64,000 bases of DNA from assembly GCA_050290785.1 (NCBI GenBank), contig JBNKIR010000007.1, positions 38,047 through 102,046 on the forward strand. Direction: 5' to 3'. Numbering within the stretch: the stretch's first letter is position 1; each line of letters starts with the position of its first letter. The translations under genes were made by a program, and so were the position numbers. This DNA comes from JAAGZL01 sp050290785. Lineage in GTDB: Bacteria; Pseudomonadota; Gammaproteobacteria; Chromatiales; Chromatiaceae. The notes under the pieces were generated by a model. That model saw nothing but the letters and a program-made list of their open reading frames with translations, did not search any database and was not told the origin of the DNA. Below, one piece after another: positions 53,375-63,604 of the stretch.

Positions 53375-53785
53375 ATGAACCGTATATTTGCAATCTGTTT
53401 GTCATATCTATTGATCTCCCTGGCGTCTGTAGCCTGGGCTGAGGACACTACTCCAACTCCGGCCGCAGCCCCAACGCCAGCGCCCGGCATGGGTCCTGGT
53501 CCTGGCATGGGTCCTGGTATGGGTCGTGGGATGGGCCGTAATATGCCTACGTTTGAGGAGTTTGATCTGGACGGCAACGGTTATCTGGATGAGAAGGAGT
53601 TCACGGAGGCTCACGCCAAACGGATTAGCACAAGGGCGCAGGAGGGAAGAATGATGCGCGGCCTGAGCAATATGATGCAATTCAAGGACCTGGATCTGGA
53701 TGGTGATGGCAAGGTTACACCAGACGAGTTTGCCCAGGGTGTGGCTGCCCATCGGCAGGAGACCATCCGCCAGATGCAGCAGTAG
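53375..53785 (+). CDS. Secreted EF-hand protein
   Basis: 136 residues with signal peptide (FAICLSYLLISLASVAWA). A Pro/Gly/Met-rich linker (GMGPGPGMGPGMGRGMGRNM) precedes two EF-hand calcium loops: DLDGNGYLDEKE near 66-77 and DLDGDGKVTPDE near 109-120, both with intact D-x-D-x-D/N-G. Expected to bind calcium in the periplasm or outside. GGAGG lies eight bases before the ATG. No adjacent partner. Confidence 0.85.
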   Translation: MNRIFAICLSYLLISLASVAWAEDTTPTPAAAPTPAPGMGPGPGMGPGMGRGMGRNMPTFEEFDLDGNGYLDEKEFTEAHAKRISTRAQEGRMMRGLSNMMQFKDLDLDGDGKVTPDEFAQGVAAHRQETIRQMQQ

Positions 53786-53935
53786 ACGCATCCGAATGCA
53801 TGGATGCCGGAATATTTGATACGGGATCCGCTGAATTGAGAACCTATTCATGGTTTGCGTTCAATCCTACCCTTGTGGTTAGATTGTGAAGTAGGATAAT
53901 CCGAAGTTTAAACAGTAGATTATTGGAGCAATACA

Positions 53936-54448
53936 GTGCATGGAATGAGCGGCTATAAGAAGGAACGACAAGGCCTAAGGCGTTTTTTTCGTAGAAGCAG
54001 ACCATCAGAACCTGAACGTACCGAACGGCGTAGGCACAGACGTGTAACTCCTCCTCAGGGCACCAGCGTATTGATCGTGGATGATTCCACGACCATACGT
54101 TTTGTCATGTCCAAGATGTTGTGGGAATCTGGTTACCAGGTTATCGAAGCGCCCAACGGAAGGGATGGGATCGATCTGGCCCTGGAGCATAAACCTGATC
54201 TCATATTTATGGATGTGGTCATGCCCGGCATTAACGGTTTCCAGGCGACCCGCGTACTGCGCAAGCAGGAAAAGACCCGTGATATACCGATCATAATCAT
54301 CAGCGGTAACAAACAGGCCGTTGAACAGTTCTGGGCCGAGAAGATCGGGGCCAATGACTATATGGAAAAACCCTTCGACCGCGGTGAGTTCTTTCATCGA
54401 ATTGAGAAGGTTCTATATCCGCAGAAGGTTGCTCTATTCGCTGATTGA
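53936..54448 (+). CDS. Single-domain response regulator (PilG-like)
   Basis: 170 residues from GTG at 53936, with TTGGAG upstream. A basic N-terminal extension (residues 1-40, ERRRHRRVTPPQG) precedes a CheY-type receiver: VLIVDDSTTIRFVMSKMLWE, phosphoacceptor aspartate in LIFMDVVMPGINGF near 97-110, T/S in IIIISGNK and K in YMEKPF. Closest in pattern to PilG/PilH twitching regulators, but no pil genes are adjacent. No output domain, so it acts by protein contact. Confidence 0.85.
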   Translation: MHGMSGYKKERQGLRRFFRRSRPSEPERTERRRHRRVTPPQGTSVLIVDDSTTIRFVMSKMLWESGYQVIEAPNGRDGIDLALEHKPDLIFMDVVMPGINGFQATRVLRKQEKTRDIPIIIISGNKQAVEQFWAEKIGANDYMEKPFDRGEFFHRIEKVLYPQKVALFAD

Positions 54449-54471
54449 TTTTGCTTGGTTCGAATGGATAA

Positions 54472-54496
54472 GTGCCCACTCATGATGAGTGGGCAC
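54472..54496. terminator. Hairpin terminator between convergent genes
   Basis: GTGCCCACTCAT and its complement, separated by one base, form a perfect 12-base palindrome, followed by AGTTTCT. It lies between the response regulator and the flavoprotein gene; the T-run is weak, so function as terminator is probable, not certain. Confidence 0.7.
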
Positions 54497-54514
54497 AGTT
54501 TCTGGTGTCACTGG

Positions 54515-55786
54515 CTAAGCGAAGCTATCCGTAAATAAGTTGCTAGCCCATACGAACATCTCTTCAAAGTTTTCACTATCCCAATCTTCCGCTTCGCCAA
54601 CATGGACGAGCTGCATCTCGTTACTGGATCTGTCATAGGCATAATTTGCCGTTAGCCAGGATGCCTGGTTACGAGTAATGGGGCTGTAGCAGGCGGAGTT
54701 GGTGGTAATGTTTGCCAGACGCTCATCGCTATCGGTTGGAAGACCGGCCAGAATACGCAATATTGCGTCAGCGCAGACTTTGGCTTCGGCATTTGCCATA
54801 TGGCCGGATTTTGGAGCCTTGCTCCCTTGAGAATCACCTATGATATGGATGTTTTGAAACCCGGCGACAGCGGATTCGTATGTGGTCGGATCAATCGGCG
54901 CCCAGTTGCCTCCGTCAGTTAAGCCGGAATCAAGTACAAACTTGGTTGCCTGGTTGTCGGGTATTATGTTCAGCACATTACCGCTAAATTCACCAAAGCT
55001 GGTATATACCGTTCCGTTGTTTGAATCAACGCCCTGTACTTCTGCATTCGGAACGTATTGGAGTATGTTTCCGTAAAGCTCGTTGAATGCGCGAGTGAAG
55101 GTCTTTGATTCCGCCTGAATACCGGGGTTGGCATCGAGTACCACAACTCGCGGATTGTTGCCGGAGGTATATCCTTTTTTCACTAAGGTGTCCGCTACCA
55201 GGCATGCGCGTTCGTAAGGTCCGGGAGGACAGCGATACGGAGCCTTGGGAATGCTCATGATAAAGGTTGAATCTGATTGCATGGATGCAATCTGTGATGC
55301 CAATATCTTTGTTTGAGCCCCGGCTATCCATGCGTGAGGATTGGCCTGGGAATCCAGACCTTCTATCTCTTTGAAGCCGATGCCGGTTGCAAGGATCAGT
55401 TTGTCATAGTCCAGCCATCCCGCGTTTTTGAGGCGTACCCTGTTGCTTGATGAGTTTATCTCCTCGGCGCTGTCCTCAAGCACCTCAACCCCATAGCTTG
55501 CTTGAAGATGGCCGTATGGGATCTCAAGTTCGCTATAGGCAAATGTATCGTTCAGAACCATATTGCTGAGTATGCAAGAGGTGTGGAACGGATTTGGATC
55601 TACCAGTGTCACGTCAACGGTGTAGTTGCTCCAGAGGCGAAGGTATTTGGCGGCGGTTGCTCCCGCAAAGCCACCACCTATTACAACCACACGCGGCGGG
55701 GTGGCGGCATGGATCGTGCCTGGTATATTCGCCAAAGCCAGGCCGGCTCCTGCAATCTTTAAGAAATGTCTGCGATTAAAATTCAT
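54515..55786 (-). CDS. fccB: Flavocytochrome c sulfide dehydrogenase-type flavoprotein subunit
   Basis: 423 residues. Twin-arginine signal NRRHFLKIAGAGLALA near 4-19 sends it folded to the periplasm. FAD-binding VVVIGGGFAGATAAKYLR at 33-50 and LILATGIGFKEIEG near 128-141 follow. Cysteines in HTSCILSN and TTNSACYSP may form the redox disulfide of FCSD/SQR enzymes. The C-terminal FAD site is ESAVAGFQNIHIIGDSQGSK. It oxidises sulfide and passes electrons to the cytochrome subunit encoded just upstream (70 bases). This pair is the main clue to sulfur oxidation in the host. Confidence 0.85.
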   Translation of the reverse strand: MNFNRRHFLKIAGAGLALANIPGTIHAATPPRVVVIGGGFAGATAAKYLRLWSNYTVDVTLVDPNPFHTSCILSNMVLNDTFAYSELEIPYGHLQASYGVEVLEDSAEEINSSSNRVRLKNAGWLDYDKLILATGIGFKEIEGLDSQANPHAWIAGAQTKILASQIASMQSDSTFIMSIPKAPYRCPPGPYERACLVADTLVKKGYTSGNNPRVVVLDANPGIQAESKTFTRAFNELYGNILQYVPNAEVQGVDSNNGTVYTSFGEFSGNVLNIIPDNQATKFVLDSGLTDGGNWAPIDPTTYESAVAGFQNIHIIGDSQGSKAPKSGHMANAEAKVCADAILRILAGLPTDSDERLANITTNSACYSPITRNQASWLTANYAYDRSSNEMQLVHVGEAEDWDSENFEEMFVWASNLFTDSFA

Positions 55787-55856
55787 GGGTCTAATCTCCA
55801 GGTGTTTTTAGCTGAAAAGGTGACCTGTAGGATCATGTAATCCAACAGGTACAGCG

Positions 55857-56312
55857 TTAATCGGAATCTCTCGATCTTCTGTGTTCAGACCTTGATCTAC
55901 GCTCTGATTTCTCTTCGCGTTTATGCCTCTTGTGGCCATCTGAATCGCCAGAATCCGATCCACCGGAATCCGATCCACCGGAATCTCCGGGATTAGATCC
56001 GCCGTTCCCAGATATCGTGGCGTAGTAAGCCGCGATACGCCGTATCTGATCATCCGTGTATCCCATGGCCTGATGCTCCATAATGTCATCAGGATTGCTC
56101 TTATTACGCATCTCATTTAATTCACCATACAGATCATCCTCTCCTGCAAGTGATTCAATATCCTTAACCGGTCGGCCATTGGTTCCATGACACTGCGCGC
56201 ACTGGGATGCCAGCAGTCGGTTAACAGTCACATCCTCAGCCTGTGCGACTGGAATGGTTGAGATAATGCCGAGTGCAAGCAACGGCACTATTCGCTTAGT
56301 AAGGTAAAGCAT
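55857..56312 (-). CDS. fccA: Monohaem cytochrome c (FCSD partner) with repeat/Arg-Ser tail
   Basis: 151 residues. Signal peptide ends VAQA. Haem site CAQCH near 36-40 (LLASQCAQCHGTNG) and distal methionine in EHQAMGYTDDQIRR. One haem only, while many FccA proteins have two. The last 50 residues are a Gly/Ser/Asp linker (GGSDSGGSDSGDSDG) and a strongly basic Arg/Ser/Glu tail. The linker is encoded by a 15-base tandem repeat near 55947-55990. Co-transcribed upstream of the flavoprotein. Naming as FccA rests on the pairing. Confidence 0.75.
   Translation of the reverse strand: MLYLTKRIVPLLALGIISTIPVAQAEDVTVNRLLASQCAQCHGTNGRPVKDIESLAGEDDLYGELNEMRNKSNPDDIMEHQAMGYTDDQIRRIAAYYATISGNGGSNPGDSGGSDSGGSDSGDSDGHKRHKREEKSERRSRSEHRRSRDSD
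55947..55990 (-). repeat. 15-base tandem repeat inside the cytochrome gene
   Basis: About three units of CCACCGGAATCCGAT (plus strand), one imperfect, encode GGSDS repeats in the cytochrome linker. Each unit is five codons, so copy changes keep frame. Confidence 0.75.
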
Positions 56313-56819
56313 ATGATCTCCTCCATCTTTGACAGGTGGTCTAGTTATTACTTACTTCTTGCGTTAATAACTTTTGTTGATTTTGCTGGACGCAACAAGC
56401 GGAGAAATGTTGGTGTGAGATCCTGGTCTAATTGCGATACAACGATATGCAGAATATGTGACATATATCAAAAAACCAGCAAAAGCCATGCAACTTTTTG
56501 TTTTTGCGTGTATTTACATTAGAAGTAATGTGGTTTTATCTGTCTGTTTTACTGTTTGTAAGGTGTTCTGGAGCATGCATACAGTCGGAAAAGCTACCCA
56601 TAGCAGGATGGTATTCTGGAAGCACACCGTGTGCTTGGCAGGCATCGAACTAAGCCAAGGTAAGTTTTCCGGGTATGCATCCATTGGTTATTGATTCAGA
56701 TGGACGATTGATTTAGATTGCCACAACAATAATGGTAATTATGGCCAAGTAAGGTCAGCCGTTGACAGGAAGTATCGGATACAGCGGCGTAGAACTAACT
56801 ATAAATAATATAAAACTCC
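56313..56819. other. Intergenic region upstream of cytochrome and lipoprotein genes
   Basis: About 500 AT-rich bases between divergent genes. A small hairpin AGCACAC/GTGTGCT lies near 56620. Short open frames have no recognisable content. TATAAATAATATAAA just before 56820 could include a -10 element but no -35 at proper distance was found. Confidence 0.5.
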
Positions 56820-57692
56820 ATGGTCGGACGACATCTCATCTTACCCGTAGTAGTCATTGCGCTCAGTATCGTAAGCCTGGGTTGCACAACCAATGTTAAA
56901 AAGGTTGTGCATAAAACCAGTGCCGGTGTTAAAGCGGATCAGGTGTTGCTTGTTGAGCCTAAAGGACCCTGCCTTGTTTCATTGTCATCGCTTGGATATG
57001 ACGGGACTGCTTTGGCAATGTCTATGCATCAAGCCAATATGAATGCCGCGCTGACTAATCCGCAATATGACCCGGCTGTAGGGTTGGTTGGAGTTATTGT
57101 TGGAGGCGCAATAGTTAAGGATATTGAAAAATCCAGGGCGCAGGAAAAGGCCAATGGGCCTGTGCAGGGCTGGCTTACTGTATTGGATAATACGAATTGG
57201 GAAAGTGCATATAACCGCGTGAAGAAATCTTATGGATTGCCCGTGTCTTTCGGTAAGCCTGGTTCTGATAAACTGAAAGGGAATACGCTGAGATTGACCC
57301 ACTCGCTTGGTGTTAGTTCGAATTATGCATCATTGAAGTTGAAGGTGCTTGCCGAATTGATTGCACAAGACAATGCGGTCTTGTATCGAAACTATTTCCA
57401 TATTCAGTCTAAAAAATTGCTTAAAGATAATGAACTGCTTTCTGATTTGAATGCTAAAGATCGTGAATTTGCCGATAGAGTAATCGTTAGTATGTTAGAG
57501 CAGGTTCCGCCTTTGGTATTGTCTGATCTGACAAGAAAATCCGGAAATGTAAAAAACAGTGAGATTCGTTTTACCAATCAAATGGGGAACTATTTTGAGA
57601 TGGGGGAAGTGCTTGCTGCGAACGAAGGTTACATTACCTTCCGAACGCTACGAGGTGAGATTAAACATTATCCATACACAACTATCGAATAA
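56820..57692 (+). CDS. Lipoprotein of unknown function (first of pair)
   Basis: 290 residues. The N-terminus has a lipobox (VVVIALSIVSLGC, acylated Cys near 22). The mature protein has a short hydrophobic stretch VGLVGVIVGGAIVKD near 88-102, mixed alpha/beta, and ends YITFRTLRGEIKHYPYTTIE. No family recognised. The ATG has no clear ribosome-binding site; an alternative start is not obvious. 38 bases downstream lies a second lipoprotein on the same strand, suggesting a two-gene operon. AT-rich compared with the P-type ATPase gene that follows. Confidence 0.65.
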   Translation: MVGRHLILPVVVIALSIVSLGCTTNVKKVVHKTSAGVKADQVLLVEPKGPCLVSLSSLGYDGTALAMSMHQANMNAALTNPQYDPAVGLVGVIVGGAIVKDIEKSRAQEKANGPVQGWLTVLDNTNWESAYNRVKKSYGLPVSFGKPGSDKLKGNTLRLTHSLGVSSNYASLKLKVLAELIAQDNAVLYRNYFHIQSKKLLKDNELLSDLNAKDREFADRVIVSMLEQVPPLVLSDLTRKSGNVKNSEIRFTNQMGNYFEMGEVLAANEGYITFRTLRGEIKHYPYTTIE

Positions 57693-57730
57693 CGTTTAAT
57701 CATGGGATATATACTGGGGAAGATAAAAGA

Positions 57731-58549
57731 ATGAAAAATATAATAAGGGTTGTTGCAATTCTATTAGTCGCATTGACGGTTGGTTGTGTATCAATTCCGT
57801 CAGCTATTAAATTAGACGAAACGGCAGACATCAAAGACGTTAAGGTAGGTATCTTGTTGGCGGAGCCGGTGCAGGCTGATACCTTTTTTACCGGGAGTAT
57901 TGGTCTGCTGGATCTGGCGATAATCTATGGCATGAACCAGTCACTGAGAGATCATCTGAAAACATTGGACTTCAAAGGGTTCTCAAAAGCTGGAACTGGT
58001 TTTGCCGGTATCCTGGAAGAAAAAGGTTTTGTCGCTGAGCTTATTGAACAGCCCATGTCCAGAGAGGCGGCAAGCAAGCTCAAGCTGCATGAAAACGGCA
58101 AAAGCCCCAATGATCTATCAAGTTACGCAGATAGATATGACCGCGTGTTGTTGTTGCGTATAGGGAGTATAGGTACAACGCGTGATTACTATGGTCCTCT
58201 TCCCACCTCAGAGCCTGTGGCTACAGCAACGCTCATAGGCGAGCTGGTAGATGTGAAGACGAAAAAGGTTTATTGGTATCAAAACCTGTCGGCCACCAAG
58301 GTCATTCCTGAGCCGTGGGATGAGCAGGGTTATCCAAACCTTACCAATTCCGTATATGCCGCATTAAATGATTCCACAGAGAAGCTGAAGGCGGCATTGA
58401 CGTTTAATACCTCAAATGAGTTGGAAAAAGATATCAAACCCGCAGAGAAGCAAACCAGCGGTATTACCAAGAAGGCCGTGGATTCTTCGACAGAAAATGC
58501 AACAACCAGAGAGACCGGGACAAAAGATCAAAAGACATCCGTGCTCTGA
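57731..58549 (+). CDS. Lipoprotein of unknown function (second of pair)
   Basis: 272 residues. Lipobox LVALTVGC with Cys near 19. The mature part shows VKVGILLAEPVQADTFFTGS, IYGMNQSLRDHLKTLDFKGF and a beta-rich VLLLRIGSIGTTRDYYGPLP then TATLIGELVDVKTKKVYWYQ. The latter resembles periplasmic lipoproteins that bind near the outer membrane. The C-terminal 50 residues are low-complexity Lys/Thr/Glu. GGGGAAGA precedes the ATG. Likely works with the preceding lipoprotein. Confidence 0.65.
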   Translation: MKNIIRVVAILLVALTVGCVSIPSAIKLDETADIKDVKVGILLAEPVQADTFFTGSIGLLDLAIIYGMNQSLRDHLKTLDFKGFSKAGTGFAGILEEKGFVAELIEQPMSREAASKLKLHENGKSPNDLSSYADRYDRVLLLRIGSIGTTRDYYGPLPTSEPVATATLIGELVDVKTKKVYWYQNLSATKVIPEPWDEQGYPNLTNSVYAALNDSTEKLKAALTFNTSNELEKDIKPAEKQTSGITKKAVDSSTENATTRETGTKDQKTSVL

Positions 58550-58661
58550 TTCAAGAGGTCAGATTTAGACCGCGTAATATTTGACCGTTGCGAAATACGC
58601 CTATGCTAAAGTTGGACATACCCTATAGTTAAGTTCAGGGGGAACAACCGGACCGGGGGCT

Positions 58662-61394
<2,733 letters not shown>

Positions 61395-61439
61395 CTTGGG
61401 GTTTGCGCTCTATAAAATTGCATCCCGACATTCTTAAAC

Positions 61440-61469
61440 GTCACCCCGCGACTTGATCGCGTGGTCCAG
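61440..61469 (+). repeat. REP-like palindrome, unit 4
   Basis: GTCACCCCGCGA-CTTGA-TCGCGTGGTCCAG is identical to unit 1 except for one stem base. It starts 46 bases after the P-type ATPase stop. Confidence 0.75.
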
Positions 61470-61653
61470 TTGTTTAGTCGCAAACCGGCGATTACCTGTA
61501 GGAGTCCAGTCCTCTGGGAGAAAAAATCTATCCAATCAATCGCAACCGTTCCCGAACATCCTGTTCTCCACGGCACTCGCAGGAGCTGCCTCCTACACCG
61601 ACATACTTCCCTTTACGGCCAAGAACGGACTATTGGGAAAGGTGACCAAGCAT

Positions 61654-61698
61654 GACACCCACCCCAACCTTGCCTTTTTCAGGCTTCTGGTGGGTGTC
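61654..61698 (+). repeat. Stem-loop with GACACCCACC / GGTGGGTGTC arms
   Basis: A perfect ten-base inverted repeat (61654-61663 and 61689-61698) encloses 25 bases, including GCCTTTTTCAGGC. The right arm is followed by TGCGTAGTTC. A related stem-loop, followed by CTCGTAGTTC in register, lies at 63540-63591. It may be a terminator-like element or the end of a small mobile sequence. Confidence 0.6.
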
Positions 61699-61731
61699 TG
61701 CGTAGTTCGAGCCACCTCATGCCCGGGCGGA

Positions 61732-61840
61732 GCGGGTTGTTGTCTTGAGGTGCCAGTGTGGGTTGAAAAGGGTAGAAAACTGGAGGATTATGAGGCTGTG
61801 GATTCAAAACATGAAAAAGAAGTTGGAGATGGCGATTACC
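61732..61840 (+). repeat. Leader/secreted-gene start repeat (copy 2)
   Basis: Aligns with 13284-13388 (about three quarters of bases identical by eye) and continues weakly to about 61900. It contains a ribosome-binding GGAGG and the ATG of the broken secreted-protein gene, so the repeat carries both leader and 5' coding sequence. CACCTCA at 61713-61719 and TGAGGTG at 61746-61752 form an additional stem. Confidence 0.55.
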
Positions 61841-61942
61841 TGGCTGCTGGTTCTACTGGCGGCACCATTCGCTGAGGGCAAATCCCTATCCATGCCATGG
61901 TTCTTGCGGGATTCAACGACGACGCTACCCGCGCCGGGCTGA
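61790..61942 (+). pseudogene. Truncated start of a secreted-protein gene
   Basis: 50 codons from ATG at 61790, with GGAGG at 61782-61786. The peptide has a clear signal sequence (MKKKLEMAITWLLVLLAAPF ending AEG) and then KSLSMPWFLRDSTTTLPAPG and a stop. The mature part is too short for a domain, and a related decayed copy lies near 13330. It is best explained as the 5' end of a longer gene cut off by rearrangement before the beta-helix gene. Confidence 0.5.
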
Positions 61943-62030
61943 GTCGGGAATGTCTAAGACCGGATGCTGCGGTTTTAATCGCACTGCGCCCTGAACAAGT
62001 TAAATGTAGACCGCCACACAGGATCGAAAG

Positions 62031-63470
62031 ATGGACTTCACAACAATATTTCGCTCTGTATTGGGCGTGGCCGTGATCGCCACCTGCAATCTTGCCTACG
62101 CCAAGATTCTCCATGTCGACACTGACACGGGTGTCGACAGCTACACCTACGAAGAGAACGGCCCAACGACCCCGTGGAAGACCATCGGCCGTGCCGTCTG
62201 GGGCTCCATCGATCGCGGCACGCAAAATCAAACCGAAGCGGCGCAGCCCGGTGATACCGTCCGCATTCACTCCGGCGAATACAGCTCCACACTCACGGGC
62301 GGAGATCGGTGGAACGTACTCTTCAATCCGGCCAACAGCGGTGCTTCAGATGCCCCGATCCAGCTCGAAGCCGACGGAGTCGTCACGATCCTCGCGCCCC
62401 AATGGGGAGGGCCGGCCATCGGCGCGAGCGACCGGGACTACATCGTTTGGTTGGGGCCGTTCTATCTGGACGAAGCCAACATCCAAGCGACCCACGACAC
62501 CGGCACAGTGGTCCTACACGCGGGGGTTGGCAACGGGGTAGCTGGTCTCCGCATCGACGGCAACGGTGATCCCATGTGGAACACCAATCACACGGGCGTC
62601 AGAGTGGAGGCTTGCAACGGTTGCTTCGTTCGCGACTGTATTATCCACGATGTCTACACGAGCGGTGTCACTGGAGCGAACGGCGTCGGCGTCCAGGTCT
62701 ACGAGTCGGACGATCTGTTGGTCGAAAATAACGAGATCTACGACAGTGGGTCCGGTATTTTCGTAAAGGGTCCCAGTACGATTCGAAGCATGCGTCCGGT
62801 CATTCGATTCAATCTGGTCTACAGAGCCGATTCCGCCGGCATCATCGTCAGCGGTTCTGAACAAGGACAAGTCTACCAGAACGTCATCCGCAACAGCGGC
62901 GACGGGATTCGACTCTGGCAGCTATCGGAGATCGCGAGACCGCTCGACAACTACATCGTGAACAACACCGTTCACAACGTCACGGGTAGCGGCATCAACC
63001 TCCGGTACGACGCCGCCAGCGGCAACATCGCGCGCAACAATCTCATCAACGGCGCTCCCTACATCTATTTCTCCGAGAGTCGATCCAATCCGGATGGGAT
63101 TACGTCCGATACCTCACTCTACTCCGATTTTGCGAGTCGCTTCTTCCTACTTACCAGCGTCGATGGTGACTTCGTCTCCTGGCAGACGACATTTGGGCGG
63201 GACGCTGCTTCCCTCACAGCGGATCCGCTCTTCGTCGACGAGCCGGAGGGGGATTTGCGACCGTGCAGGGGGCCGGGCATCCCGGCTGCCGGCTGCTCCG
63301 GCGTGTCTCCTGCCATCGACCTCGGCGTCGATCTCCTCGACTTGGATCACGACACCGACATGACCGACTCGGTGACCGTCGGCGCATATCTCACCGGGGA
63401 CGAGATCATCGGCCCCGGAGCCGCAACGGATCCCGCCCCGACACCACCAAGCGGACTTGTCGTGCATTAA
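62031..63470 (+). CDS. Secreted right-handed parallel beta-helix protein
   Basis: 479 residues with signal peptide (VLGVAVIATCNLAYA). GDTVRIHSGEY near 80-90 opens the helix as in NosD/pectate-lyase-like proteins. Repeated strands follow: GVRVEACNGCFVRDCIIHDV, GVGVQVYESDDLLVENNEIY, FNLVYRADSAGIIVSGSEQG and NYIVNNTVHNVTGSGINLRY. It ends with a Pro/Thr linker and no sorting signal. Probably binds or cleaves polysaccharide. Base composition and codon choice (many TCG, CGA, GAC) are more GC-rich than the local genes, suggesting transfer. No catalytic triad identified. Confidence 0.8.
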   Translation: MDFTTIFRSVLGVAVIATCNLAYAKILHVDTDTGVDSYTYEENGPTTPWKTIGRAVWGSIDRGTQNQTEAAQPGDTVRIHSGEYSSTLTGGDRWNVLFNPANSGASDAPIQLEADGVVTILAPQWGGPAIGASDRDYIVWLGPFYLDEANIQATHDTGTVVLHAGVGNGVAGLRIDGNGDPMWNTNHTGVRVEACNGCFVRDCIIHDVYTSGVTGANGVGVQVYESDDLLVENNEIYDSGSGIFVKGPSTIRSMRPVIRFNLVYRADSAGIIVSGSEQGQVYQNVIRNSGDGIRLWQLSEIARPLDNYIVNNTVHNVTGSGINLRYDAASGNIARNNLINGAPYIYFSESRSNPDGITSDTSLYSDFASRFFLLTSVDGDFVSWQTTFGRDAASLTADPLFVDEPEGDLRPCRGPGIPAAGCSGVSPAIDLGVDLLDLDHDTDMTDSVTVGAYLTGDEIIGPGAATDPAPTPPSGLVVH

Positions 63471-63539
63471 GTACTCTCGGTTGGGGCAACCCATCCGCCG
63501 CCTGGCGTCTCCACTAGCCAAAACCAAAACAAGCCAAAT

Positions 63540-63591
63540 AGGACACCCATACTGAATTTGCTAACTATCAATATTCTTGGTTGGGTGTCCT
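63540..63591 (+). repeat. Stem-loop with AGGACACCCA / TGGGTGTCCT arms
   Basis: A perfect ten-base inverted repeat (63540-63549 and 63582-63591) encloses 32 bases, directly before the IS110 fragment. The right arm plus CGTAGTTC matches the sequence after the stem-loop at 61654-61698, although the loops differ. Confidence 0.6.
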
Positions 63592-63604
63592 CGTAGTTCA
63601 CCAG

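Noticed and set aside
56700..56819. Promoter with TTGACA and TATAAA-like boxes before the first lipoprotein
   Set aside because: Spacing of about 32 bases is too long for a sigma-70 promoter.
62031..63470. Polysaccharide lyase assignment for the beta-helix protein
   Set aside because: Beta-helix fold is clear but no catalytic residue set could be identified, so only the fold is claimed.
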